From DASRAJ01 sp035638255 (lineage in GTDB: Bacteria > Bacteroidota > Bacteroidia > Chitinophagales > UBA10324): a DNA stretch of 64,000 bases. Under the pieces are notes generated by a model. That model searched no databases and was not told the DNA's origin. It was given only the letters and a program-made list of their open reading frames with translations. Made by a program: the position numbers and the translations under genes. Where the stretch lies: NCBI GenBank assembly GCA_035638255.1, contig DASRAJ010000107.1, positions 1 to 64,000 on the forward strand, written 5' to 3'. This document shows, in pieces, positions 7,798 to 16,251 of the stretch (position 1 is the first letter of the stretch; each line of letters begins with the position of its first letter).

Positions 7798-9336
7798 TTA
7801 GAATTTAATCAGCTTAATGCTCGCTGTTTTATTTTCTTCTAAATAGTTGAACAAATAAAAACCGGGCAATAATTTTTCAGTATTGACTTTTGTTTCTGCA
7901 TCAAAAGTCTTCTCCCGCAGAATTTCTTTTCCCATCACATCAGAAATTATAATCTCCCCTTTGTCTTTTGTTCCTTTTATTAATAACTCATTGCTGAAAG
8001 GGTTGGGAGAAATATGAATGGTATTTACTTCAATGTCATTTTCTGCTATGCCAAGCGGACTATCTCCAATGTATCTCACTATTGCAATGACAACGCTGGG
8101 GCCAATGTCACTCTGCCCTGCCACTACAATTTTGCCATTGCTGGTATCTATGGCTACTGATAACCCCCCATAATTGCTTTCTACATCCGTTGTAACTTTT
8201 CCATCAAAGTCAAAGGTGACATCCAAACTCCCATCGCTGTTGTAGCGGACTAAAGCAAAATCAGGACTATAGTTATTTATACTATATCCCGCTGCCACAA
8301 TTTTACCATTGCCCTGTATAGCGACTGAATAGCCACCATCATCATCGCTTCCTATAGCTGTAGTAACTTTTCCATCAGAGTCAAAGGTGTTATCCAATGC
8401 GCCATCGCTGTTGTAGCGGGCTAACGCAAAATCATTGTCGGAGCCAATGTAACTTCTTCCAGCCACCACAATTTTGCCATCCGCCTGTATGGCGACTGAA
8501 TGAGCACCATCATAATCGCTTCCTATAGCTGTAGTTACTTTTCCATCAGAGTCAAAGGTGTTGTCCAAAGTGCCATCGCTGTTGTAGCGGGCTAACGCAA
8601 AATCAGAGTTAGAGCCATTGAAGCTCTCTCCTGCCACCACAATTTTGCCATCGCTTTGAATGGTACATGAAATACCAGAATCATCAAAACTTCCGATTGA
8701 CGTAGTTACTTTTCCGTCTGAGTCAAATGTATTATCCAATACGCCATCGCTGTTGTAGCGAACCAAAGCAAAATCATAGTTAACACCATTGTCACTAAAT
8801 CCCGCGACCACAATTTTGCCATCACTCTGTATAGCGACTGATACGCCCACATCATCACCGCTTCCGATAGCCATGGTAACTTTGCCATCAGAATCAAAGG
8901 TGACGTCCAAACTGCCATCGCTATTATAGCGAACTAAAGCAAAATCATAGTTAGTGCCATTATAAGTATATCCCGCCACCACAATTTTATCATCACTTTG
9001 TATGGCGACTGAATAGCCAACATCTTCACCACTTCCGAAATCCGTGCTTACCTCCCCATCCGAGGAAAAGGTGCTATCCACTGTGCCATCGTTATTGTAC
9101 CGGGCTAAAATAAAATCAGGATCAGTGCCATTGTAACTTTCGCCGGCCACCACGATTTTACCATCGTTTTGTATTGCTACTGAAAAACCAATTTCACCAA
9201 GACTTTCGAAATCGGCAGTAACAATTCCACCGGTTCCAAAGGAAGGATCTAAAGATCCCGCCTGGGCGTGGGCTGCATGAATTGCTGCTATGGTCAGACA
9301 ACTGCTAATAATGAATGCGTAAATTGTTTTTTTCAT
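7798..9336 (-). CDS. Delta-60 repeat protein with T9SS sorting domain
   Basis: 512 residues with signal peptide ending HAAHAQA. Residues ~28-425 are seven delta-60 repeats of about 57 residues (GYSVAIQ.DGKIVVAGYS.NG...DFAL.RYNSDG.LD.TFDSDGKVTT), a family that probably forms a beta-propeller. The C-terminal ~80 residues are an intact type A T9SS domain (ISPNPFSNELLI, IISDVMGKEIL, LLPGFYLFNY, ending IKLIKF). The central repeat units are almost identical in DNA, for example around 8341-8440 and 8511-8610, implying recent tandem duplication or gene conversion. It is spaced 36 bp from the next cargo gene at 9373. Role unknown; probably a surface or matrix protein. Confidence 0.85.
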   Translation of the reverse strand: MKKTIYAFIISSCLTIAAIHAAHAQAGSLDPSFGTGGIVTADFESLGEIGFSVAIQNDGKIVVAGESYNGTDPDFILARYNNDGTVDSTFSSDGEVSTDFGSGEDVGYSVAIQSDDKIVVAGYTYNGTNYDFALVRYNSDGSLDVTFDSDGKVTMAIGSGDDVGVSVAIQSDGKIVVAGFSDNGVNYDFALVRYNSDGVLDNTFDSDGKVTTSIGSFDDSGISCTIQSDGKIVVAGESFNGSNSDFALARYNSDGTLDNTFDSDGKVTTAIGSDYDGAHSVAIQADGKIVVAGRSYIGSDNDFALARYNSDGALDNTFDSDGKVTTAIGSDDDGGYSVAIQGNGKIVAAGYSINNYSPDFALVRYNSDGSLDVTFDFDGKVTTDVESNYGGLSVAIDTSNGKIVVAGQSDIGPSVVIAIVRYIGDSPLGIAENDIEVNTIHISPNPFSNELLIKGTKDKGEIIISDVMGKEILREKTFDAETKVNTEKLLPGFYLFNYLEENKTASIKLIKF

Positions 9337-9372
9337 TTTGTTTTTGATTGTTAGAATTTGAATTAAATGATC

Positions 9373-10710
9373 TCAATTTATTTTCACCGCCTTGATAGAA
9401 AACGTTTGAGTTGCCGTTCGCAATTGCATCAGATAGATACCCGCTGGAAAATTTTCTCCCAATGAAATTTCTTCACGTATACGTAGTTGTTGCTGCAATA
9501 GAAGATTTCCTTGTACATCAAAAACTTTCAAGGTTGCTTTTTCAGCAGTTGAATTCTTCAACACAAATGATTCGGAAAATGGATTCGGAAATACCGAAAG
9601 TGAAAAGTTATCCGTCTTCACAGGGTTCACTTCTGACCACCCCGGGCTCCCCCATCTGTATATCAAATAAGAATTGGAGACGGAATCAAATTCATTTGAG
9701 CCGGACCATCCTGTAGAAGCATTTACAAAATCAAGATTGGTGTGCCCAATGGCATCAATAGTGGTCCAACTATTTCCATCATCAGTGGAAAAAGCACTTC
9801 CCCTCGACCCTACAGCAATATCACCCGAAAAAAAATAAGTGCCCGAAGTCCCGGGTAAATATTGCATCGCTAATTTAATTGGAAGAGAATCTCCTGTATC
9901 ACCAAGGATGGACCAGGTCAATCCACCATCTTCAGTATAAATCACATCTGTTATACCTAAATTATATCCTGTACCTGCTGATCCATGCAATGCATCTTTG
10001 AATGCAATACATCCTACAGAAGTTACGTAGTTATCAAAGAATGGTGTGGTAGCAACAATCCAATGTACTCCTCTATCAACAGATTTATAAACTCTTCCCC
10101 AATGAGTTCCAAACCAAATAGTGCTGTCGCCATACGTTGCATAGTCATCCTGAAGCCCATATTCGCCTGTGAGCGGAAGGGGAATGTTAGCGGATGGAGT
10201 GCGTATCCAATTAGTGCCGCCATTGGTTGTTGTATAAATTTCAAAATACTCCGCCGTAGGATCACCGACACAAACTCCATTTTCACTATCCCAGAAAAAA
10301 ACAAAATCAGCAAATGCACCTGCACCGGAAAAGTGTGCCGTAGACTGATACACCCAATTTGCGCCGCCATCAGTTGTCTTTAAAATTCTTCCTCCGGCGC
10401 TGGATAATTTATACATAGCTACCCATGCAGTATCTGCACTCAATGCATAAATAGATGAAGGACCAAAACCTGCCGCATTGTTTATTGTTCCTGCCTCCCA
10501 GGAGAATCCACCATTGGTGGTTTTCGTAAACTCCTGATCTTGTGCAACTGCCCAAACTATGTTTGTATCTACGGCATCAATGAACTGGGGGAAATTATTG
10601 GGTGACAGGTGAGAAGGCTGCGGAAACCACTGTGCAAGGCAAAACTTATCGGTTGCGAAAATTAATATTATCCAGAGGACAATGCTGGCAAGTGTAGATC
10701 TGTTTTTCAT
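9373..10710 (-). CDS. YCF48/BNR-like propeller protein with T9SS sorting domain
   Basis: 445 residues with a signal peptide (hydrophobic stretch to FCLAQ). Residues ~25-365 contain repeated 'TTNGG.(S/N)W' and 'KTTDGGANWV' motifs (TKTTNGGFSWE, ILKTTDGGANWV, YTTTNGGTNWI, YTEDGGLTWSIL, FSTDDGNSWTTI) that mark BNR/Asp-box or YCF48-like propeller blades. The last ~75 residues are a type A T9SS domain (VFPNPFSESFVL, VFDVQGNLLL, AGIYLMQL). The gene at 52521 has the same architecture. Such proteins are common T9SS cargo; no catalytic sialidase residues can be argued from the sequence. Confidence 0.83.
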   Translation of the reverse strand: MKNRSTLASIVLWIILIFATDKFCLAQWFPQPSHLSPNNFPQFIDAVDTNIVWAVAQDQEFTKTTNGGFSWEAGTINNAAGFGPSSIYALSADTAWVAMYKLSSAGGRILKTTDGGANWVYQSTAHFSGAGAFADFVFFWDSENGVCVGDPTAEYFEIYTTTNGGTNWIRTPSANIPLPLTGEYGLQDDYATYGDSTIWFGTHWGRVYKSVDRGVHWIVATTPFFDNYVTSVGCIAFKDALHGSAGTGYNLGITDVIYTEDGGLTWSILGDTGDSLPIKLAMQYLPGTSGTYFFSGDIAVGSRGSAFSTDDGNSWTTIDAIGHTNLDFVNASTGWSGSNEFDSVSNSYLIYRWGSPGWSEVNPVKTDNFSLSVFPNPFSESFVLKNSTAEKATLKVFDVQGNLLLQQQLRIREEISLGENFPAGIYLMQLRTATQTFSIKAVKIN

Positions 10711-10772
10711 GATTTTGAGTTTGGAATTACTGCTGTTTAAGGGATGTGGTGAATTTGTTTTAGCAATGATTT

Positions 10773-12350
10773 TTACTGCTTCAAAAATTTCTTTTCAACT
10801 TTTTGTGTGAAAGTTTGTGCAATCACTTCGTATATGCCCGCAGGAAATTCACTTACATCAATTTCTTTTTTCGCTGAATTTATTTCTTCAGTAAAAACAA
10901 TTTGCCCGAGTATATTGATGATTTGAATTTTCTTTTTCTCAGAAGATGAAAATGAAACGGTGATTTTGTCAGAAGCAGGGTTGGGATATTCGGAAATAAA
11001 ACTATTAGATAATGAGGGGATACTTGTAGCAGTATCGCTTGTTAATTTCACGATCCAGTAATCAAAGATTCCATGATTGTAAGTGACATCGCCATCAGCA
11101 GAGCCGGATGACCCTGCAAGAATAAATCCGCCGTCGGTAGTTTGTTGAACGGAAGCTCCGTAATCTTCACCACTTCCTCCCAAATCTCTTTGCCATGCTA
11201 AATTTCCATCTGCATCTAATTGCAGGATCCATATATCCCAACTGCCATGATTCCCTGAAACATCACCATCATTGGAATCAGAATATCCGGCAACAAAAAA
11301 ACCGCCGTCGATGGTTTGCAGAATGAAAGTCCCATCATCCTCGTTACTGCCACCAAAAGATTTTTGCCATAATAAATCTCCGGCTGAATCTAATTTTACG
11401 ATCCAGTAATCACCATAAATTAATCCGCCATGATTTCCTGAAACGTCACCATCATTTGAAAGAGATGAACCTGCCACAATAAATCCGCCGTCAGAAGTTT
11501 GTTGCACATAATTAGAAAGATCAATATCACTTCCTCCCAGCGATTTTTGCCATATTAAATTCCCGGCGGTATCTAATTTCACGATCCAGTAATCAAGACC
11601 ACCCTGATTTACTGAAACATCACCATCGTTGGAATCGGAATATCCGGCAACTACAAAACCGCCATCGGTTGTTTGTTGAATGGCAATTGCATAATCATTA
11701 CCACTTCCTCCCAATGATTTTTGCCATACTAAATTTCCGGCAGCATCTAATTTTAAAACCCAGTCATCATTACCACCATGATTTCCTGAAACATCACCAT
11801 CGCTGGATTGGGAAAATCCTGCAACAATAAAACCGCCATCGGTAGTCTGTTGAACAGATAATGCACCCTCATCTTCACTTCCTCCAAAAGATTTCTGCCA
11901 TACTAAATTTCCGGAGGTACCTAATTTCACGATCCAGTAGTCATAACCACCATGATTTCCTGAAACATCACCATCGTTGGAATAGGAATATCCTGCAACG
12001 ACAAAACCGCCATCGGTTGTTTGTTGAACGAAAGTCCCATAATCTTCACTGCTTCCTCCTAAAGATTTCTGCCATGCTAAATTCCCGGCTGCATCTAATT
12101 TCACGATCCAGGAATCAAAGCCACCATGATTTCCTGAAACATTACCATTAGTAGAAACAGAAAATCCTGCAACAATAAAACCCCCATCGATAGTTTGTTG
12201 AACGGAGGACCCGAAATCCTCATAAGATCCTCCAAAGTTTTTTTGCCATTCGATTGCAGGAGTTTGTGCATTGGCATCAGAGACGAAAAACGTTGCGACT
12301 GCAATAAGGATGAAAGCGAAAAGATTTTTGTGATGTTGAGTTTTCATCAT
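10773..12350 (-). CDS. Secreted repeat protein (GG-S-x-x-D type) with T9SS sorting domain
   Basis: 525 residues with signal peptide (to SDANAQ); an in-frame second ATG at 12347 is equally possible. Residues ~33-440 are seven units of about 58-61 residues: WQKSLGGS..DYG..VQQTTDGGFVVAGYS.SNDGDVSGNHGG.DYWIVKLD.AGNL. This lipoprotein/propeller-like repeat is frequent in Bacteroidota cargo. The C-terminus is a complete type A T9SS domain (YPNPASDKITVSF, IINILGQIVF, FPAGIYEVI, ending KKFLKQ). It closely matches the truncated sorting domain of the gene at 6083 and shows what that gene has lost. Role unknown; likely surface-exposed. Confidence 0.85.
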   Translation of the reverse strand: MMKTQHHKNLFAFILIAVATFFVSDANAQTPAIEWQKNFGGSYEDFGSSVQQTIDGGFIVAGFSVSTNGNVSGNHGGFDSWIVKLDAAGNLAWQKSLGGSSEDYGTFVQQTTDGGFVVAGYSYSNDGDVSGNHGGYDYWIVKLGTSGNLVWQKSFGGSEDEGALSVQQTTDGGFIVAGFSQSSDGDVSGNHGGNDDWVLKLDAAGNLVWQKSLGGSGNDYAIAIQQTTDGGFVVAGYSDSNDGDVSVNQGGLDYWIVKLDTAGNLIWQKSLGGSDIDLSNYVQQTSDGGFIVAGSSLSNDGDVSGNHGGLIYGDYWIVKLDSAGDLLWQKSFGGSNEDDGTFILQTIDGGFFVAGYSDSNDGDVSGNHGSWDIWILQLDADGNLAWQRDLGGSGEDYGASVQQTTDGGFILAGSSGSADGDVTYNHGIFDYWIVKLTSDTATSIPSLSNSFISEYPNPASDKITVSFSSSEKKKIQIINILGQIVFTEEINSAKKEIDVSEFPAGIYEVIAQTFTQKVEKKFLKQ

Positions 12351-12363
12351 GAATTAGTTTTTA

Positions 12364-12403
12364 GTTTTAGCAAATGAGTTTTTTACTGCCTCAAAAATTT
12401 CTC
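12364..12403 (-). pseudogene. Relic of a T9SS gene 3' end
   Basis: Bases 12364-12403 match the 3' end and downstream spacer of the 10773 gene (10757-10795) with few differences. On the minus strand 12383-12403 reads E-K-F-L-R-Q-stop, the terminal tail of a sorting domain, preceded at once by an in-frame stop. Only the tail and spacer remain, so this is the footprint of a duplicated and then deleted cargo gene. Confidence 0.5.
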
Positions 12404-12467
12404 TTATTGCACCCTGCTGCCTTCCTATATCGCCTCCAACCCCGCATTCATTGACGTAGTCACATCC

Positions 12468-15254
12468 TTATCTATGCGCCGGAAGATCAACTACCGCTTG
12501 TATATATGCTAATCTTCCTACCAATGGCCCTCCATAAGCTTCAAAATGTTTTTGACTCAGAAGATTCGACGCGCCGATTTTAACTGTTAGATTAAGTTTA
12601 GGAATTTGCTTGTTGACTTGCGCATCCAGGATAGCATAGGAAGGAACAAAGCCCGTGAACTGCGGTGACCCTTCGAAGAGAAACCCCTGCACCCATTTGT
12701 AATTAATGCTGAAGCCAAAGTGATTCACCGGAATTACAGGAAGTTTTTTCCAGATGCTGTGAAAGAAAAAGATGGAAGTGACCATGTCTCTTCCACTCAG
12801 GCCAATGTTGAATTTATTTTCGGGTGTGTTGTAAGCAGGAATGATGGGATCTGCGGAACCGCGACGGTCCAATTTGTTGTAAGAATAATTTCCCGTAAAG
12901 GAATAAAAATTTTTGAAGTAATAATTTATACCAATGGAAAAACCCTGTGCCGTCACCATGTCATTCGTATTTGCCGCCACGCGGTAAACCTGGACTCCTG
13001 AAATTTTATTATACATGTTACAACTCACCGCCCCTCCTATCTTATATCCGATGAAGTGATGATACCAACTGTAGTAATACTCAGCGTCAACAAAAAAATG
13101 ATTGAAGAGTGAGGCGCGATAACCAATCTCAGCCGTTTTCACCTGCTCGGGTTGCAATGGCGCCACATTAAAATGCACGAGCGCATCACAGTTGGAATTT
13201 ATGGCCTGCAGGATGGATTCAACCGTGGCCAGTGAATCAAAGCCATTGATGTTGCCGACCAGAATTGCCGGACCAACATTATAGTAGAGATATTGATCGG
13301 CGAGCGTAGGATTACGAATCGCTGAAGAAAATGAAGCGCGGAACACCTGCTTTTTCACCGTGTAAACCGCAGATGCAGCAGGAGAAAAAAGGTAATCGAA
13401 GTTTTGATTCTTGTCCATTCGCACTGTTACATTCAGTTTCAGATGGTCGCTAAGAAATTTCTTTTCCAGTCCTGTATAAATTCCATACTCCGAGTTGGTG
13501 ATCACCCTTCCTGATGTGTCGCTAAAAATGGTGCCGTGAGAATTGGGGCGATATTGGCGGAAGCTGGAACCGATGGTGATGTCCATAAACTTAGGGGTGA
13601 ACTTATATTCCCCGTGCACATCATACAGCGCCGAGCGATCATACAAGTGCGTGCCTCCCTGCGCAAATGATTCACGGGATGTGATTGAATTTAAAGCCGT
13701 GTCGAAATCATAAGTGCCGGGAATGAACCACGCATGTTCACCCGGGTACAAGCTTGAAGTATCTGCATGACCCCGTGCCTGCTCATGAAGCTGCTCAATG
13801 AAATTGCTGTACCGGGCGAGTACCGCAAGAATGCTGTCGCTGTATCCGTGTCCGGGCTGATTATAATTTTTAGGATAACCGGGAAGCTCCATAATCTGCG
13901 GCACCGCATTCACAGACCACCAGTTGAAATAATCGTTGCTCCAGCTTCCGCTTGATTTGCTTTCACGTGACAATCGGAGTGCGGTGAAATAAGCATCATA
14001 AGATTTGCCTGAATTTTCATTCGTGGCATACGCCCGCAGAAAAAATTTGTCTTCTTTTCTCAATTCAATCCTGTTCTGAAAAAGAAAAACGTCTTTAAGT
14101 GCATAGCGATTATCACCCTGGTACACTGTAGTTCCTGTCCCTAAATTGGATGCAAGAATCAATCGCACATCAGGAGTGAGCTTGTAATGGAAAGCGGCAG
14201 AGAGCTTTCCATTGTAGGTGTTGTTTTCAACGAGATTCTTTTCAGAAAAGCCGGTTCGATAAATTCTTCCCAATCCCGGTTCAAGCCACAGCAGGCTGGA
14301 ATAATCATTCACGAAATCATCCCCGTAACGATTCACTGCATCATAGCCGCCGTGATTATCGCTCCCGTCTGGTGCGCCGTAGACCGGGTTGAGATTATCT
14401 GCTTCCCAGTCATAAGCCTTCAAATAGTAACCATTAAGCTTGTAAGCAAATTTTTCTTTGCCCTTTTTGTTCTTCAATACCTGCGCCCATCGAATGGCAC
14501 CTTCAAACAAGCCACGCTCACCTTCTTTAAGTGAAACAGATAATCCGGGCGTAGTAAAAGGATCTTTCGTGGTCATGCTGATTACGCCATTGAATGCATT
14601 GGGGCCGTAAAAAGCTGAACTCGCTCCTTCCACCAAATCAACCCGCACTACATCGAGATCAGGAGCGCCCAAAAAATTTCCGAGAGAAAAATTTAAACCC
14701 GGCGCCTGGTTGTCTACGCCGTCAATCATCTGCAATGTGCGCACCGGCGAAGTGGAATTAAACCCGCGCGTGTTGATGACTTTAAATGCAAGTGATGCTG
14801 AAGTGACGTCAACTCCTTTCAATGCTCCAAGCCCTTCGTAGAAATTGAACGCCGGTGTTTCACGAATGGCAATCAAATCCATTGACTCAACAGTGAGCGG
14901 CGATTGCTTTTCTTTTTCATTTAACCGTCCTCCATTCACCTGCACTTCATGCAATGTAACTTTATCAGGCAAAAGTTTAATAGTGAATGATGAAGAAAAT
15001 TCTTTTACTACCTCCTCTTTATTTAGGTACCCGATGTAAGAGACAAGGAGTGTGATTGGAAATGATTGATCAACCTGCAATTGAAATTTTCCCGCTTTAT
15101 CAGTAACAGTTCCGGTTGAAGTTCCTTTGATTACAACCGTCGCACCGATTAGCAGTTCATTATTGGAAGCATCTTTCACAGTGCCTGAAATTTTTTGTGC
15201 ATCAGCATGGAAGAAGGCGATAATAAAAAGGAGGGGCGTGTAAAATTTTTTCAA
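12468..15254 (-). CDS. TonB-dependent outer-membrane receptor with carboxypeptidase-like N-terminal domain
   Basis: 928 residues with signal peptide (MKKFYTPLLFIIAFFHADAQ). Residues ~20-105 form a CarboxypepD_reg-like beta-sandwich (ISGTVKDASNNELLIGATVVIKGTSTGTVTDKAGKF, here given in part), followed by a TonB plug domain (~115-235, with INTRGFNSTS, VDGVDNQAP-like and GASSAFYGPNAFNGVI) and a 22-strand-type barrel to the end. It imports or binds a large or scarce ligand across the outer membrane, powered by TonB-ExbBD. There is no SusD partner next to it, so it is not a standard SusCD pair, and the substrate cannot be named. Its promoter shares a 25-bp element with the lipoprotein gene at 5098. 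The last residues (DLPAHR) lack the common terminal aromatic. Confidence 0.92.
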   Translation of the reverse strand: MKKFYTPLLFIIAFFHADAQKISGTVKDASNNELLIGATVVIKGTSTGTVTDKAGKFQLQVDQSFPITLLVSYIGYLNKEEVVKEFSSSFTIKLLPDKVTLHEVQVNGGRLNEKEKQSPLTVESMDLIAIRETPAFNFYEGLGALKGVDVTSASLAFKVINTRGFNSTSPVRTLQMIDGVDNQAPGLNFSLGNFLGAPDLDVVRVDLVEGASSAFYGPNAFNGVISMTTKDPFTTPGLSVSLKEGERGLFEGAIRWAQVLKNKKGKEKFAYKLNGYYLKAYDWEADNLNPVYGAPDGSDNHGGYDAVNRYGDDFVNDYSSLLWLEPGLGRIYRTGFSEKNLVENNTYNGKLSAAFHYKLTPDVRLILASNLGTGTTVYQGDNRYALKDVFLFQNRIELRKEDKFFLRAYATNENSGKSYDAYFTALRLSRESKSSGSWSNDYFNWWSVNAVPQIMELPGYPKNYNQPGHGYSDSILAVLARYSNFIEQLHEQARGHADTSSLYPGEHAWFIPGTYDFDTALNSITSRESFAQGGTHLYDRSALYDVHGEYKFTPKFMDITIGSSFRQYRPNSHGTIFSDTSGRVITNSEYGIYTGLEKKFLSDHLKLNVTVRMDKNQNFDYLFSPAASAVYTVKKQVFRASFSSAIRNPTLADQYLYYNVGPAILVGNINGFDSLATVESILQAINSNCDALVHFNVAPLQPEQVKTAEIGYRASLFNHFFVDAEYYYSWYHHFIGYKIGGAVSCNMYNKISGVQVYRVAANTNDMVTAQGFSIGINYYFKNFYSFTGNYSYNKLDRRGSADPIIPAYNTPENKFNIGLSGRDMVTSIFFFHSIWKKLPVIPVNHFGFSINYKWVQGFLFEGSPQFTGFVPSYAILDAQVNKQIPKLNLTVKIGASNLLSQKHFEAYGGPLVGRLAYIQAVVDLPAHR

Positions 15255-15279
15255 GTTGGAATGAAGATTAGTGATTCTT

Positions 15280-15323
15280 TAAAAGTATGGCGGGCTTTTG
15301 CGACAATTTTTTGAAAGCTGTCG
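15280..15323 (-). promoter_or_regulatory. Promoter with shared inverted-repeat operator, upstream of the TonB receptor
   Basis: Minus-strand -7-like box TACTTTTA (15280-15287) lies 26 bases before the start at 15254. After a 12-base gap comes a 25-bp tract (15299-15323) identical to 5909-5933, with CGACA...TGTCG arms. The spacing to the -7 box equals that at the lipoprotein promoter. Confidence 0.6.
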
Positions 15324-15339
15324 GAGATTTTACCCCGGT

Positions 15340-15594
15340 TTATTGGTTGAGGCGTCTGTGGCGCAACAGCTTGCTCTTCTTATATCGCTCCACAGTCCGC
15401 TTGCACACCCCCGCCTTTCTGGCGATCTCTTCATCCCGCATTTCATCTTGCAATCCTTCTTCAATTAATTGCTTCACGATTTCGTGACGCAACATCGCAA
15501 ACGATACGGGCTCGCTGCCCACTACGTTATGCACGTGAAGGATGCTTTGGCGGCTTAGCAGCGGAAGAATGGTTTGAACTATGTCGTTATCCAT
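15340..15594 (-). CDS. Small helix-turn-helix protein
   Basis: 84 residues. Residues ~50-75 read EMRDEEIARKAGVCKRTVER, a clear HTH of the kind found in small regulators or transposase N-termini; the tail is strongly basic (YKKSKLLRHRRLNQ). The first 45 residues are predicted helical (LLSRQSILHVHNV, LRHEIVKQLIEEGL). It lies between the TonB receptor and a glycine-zipper protein and might regulate one of them, but its stop codon overlaps the shared promoter region upstream of the receptor only marginally. It could also be a leftover of a transposase. No family assignment made. Confidence 0.55.
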   Translation of the reverse strand: MDNDIVQTILPLLSRQSILHVHNVVGSEPVSFAMLRHEIVKQLIEEGLQDEMRDEEIARKAGVCKRTVERYKKSKLLRHRRLNQ

Positions 15595-15627
15595 AAAAAT
15601 GATTTTTAGAATTCGGGATTTTAAAAA

Positions 15628-16200
15628 TTAGTTAGAAGAATATTTTGATCTGAACTGTTCTATCATCTCTTTGAAACTCTGTTTATCGGAGTGAATCAGG
15701 TATGTTTCGTGATGCGGCATGATTAATCCGCCGATGATAGCCCCATTCAGTGCAAGAAAACCTACAGCAAGAGGCATTGATGACTCCTGACTCTCAGTAT
15801 TATTCGCATCAAGCGCCGTTCCTACCCATCTTCCTGCACGGGCACCTACAACAGCACCGGTTATGATTCCCAGGATAGCGGCATGTAGAAGAGGAGTTTT
15901 AACTTTTTCGATCTCACGAAATGAAAAAGTGGTGATCAAAATATGATTGCTGTAAGTACTGCATCCGGCAGCAGAATCTGTTCCTGCCATTGCATTCTTA
16001 TCGTTGACTGCACCGGATTGTTCTGACTTAATTTTCGAATCAATGCTCAATGAGATAGTAGAATCAGAAATGGAATAAAGAATTCCTGTTACTGTTTTTT
16101 GATGAGTGGTTATCACTTTAATTGTGACAGGCTTCAACGGTTTCTGGGCGTATGCAGTAACCGAAGTGATCAGCATCAGAAGAACCCAAATTTTTTTCAT
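15628..16200 (-). CDS. Secreted protein with glycine-zipper segment, unknown function
   Basis: 190 residues with a signal peptide (MKKIWVLLMLITSVTAYAQ). Residues ~20-100 look like a small beta domain (VTIKVITTHQKTVTGILYSI, FSFREIEKVK). A Gly/Ala-rich segment follows (AAILGIITGAVVGARAGRWV and FLALNGAIIGGLIMPHH), typical of glycine-zipper membrane-inserting or oligomerising segments. The pattern 'gene with KPVTI...GILYSISDSTISL...I..IK' resembles small Bacteroidota envelope proteins of unknown function. It is 51 bp downstream of the CsgG-like gene at 16252 and likely co-transcribed. Confidence 0.65.
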   Translation of the reverse strand: MKKIWVLLMLITSVTAYAQKPLKPVTIKVITTHQKTVTGILYSISDSTISLSIDSKIKSEQSGAVNDKNAMAGTDSAAGCSTYSNHILITTFSFREIEKVKTPLLHAAILGIITGAVVGARAGRWVGTALDANNTESQESSMPLAVGFLALNGAIIGGLIMPHHETYLIHSDKQSFKEMIEQFRSKYSSN

Positions 16201-16251
16201 GACAGAATATTTAGAGAGCGTGAAATTTTTAGTGATAGAAATTTTATGTTG

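Noticed and set aside
10023..10370. 115-residue minus-strand frame
   Set aside because: Overlaps the 9373 propeller gene in another frame on the same strand; no start context or conserved pattern.
9373..10710. Sialidase activity for the BNR-like protein
   Set aside because: Asp-box-like blades alone do not show it; the arginine triad and nucleophile pair of sialidases cannot be placed.
15340..15594. Small HTH gene as part of an insertion sequence
   Set aside because: No terminal inverted repeats, catalytic DDE residues or neighbouring transposase frame are present, so only a small HTH gene is called.
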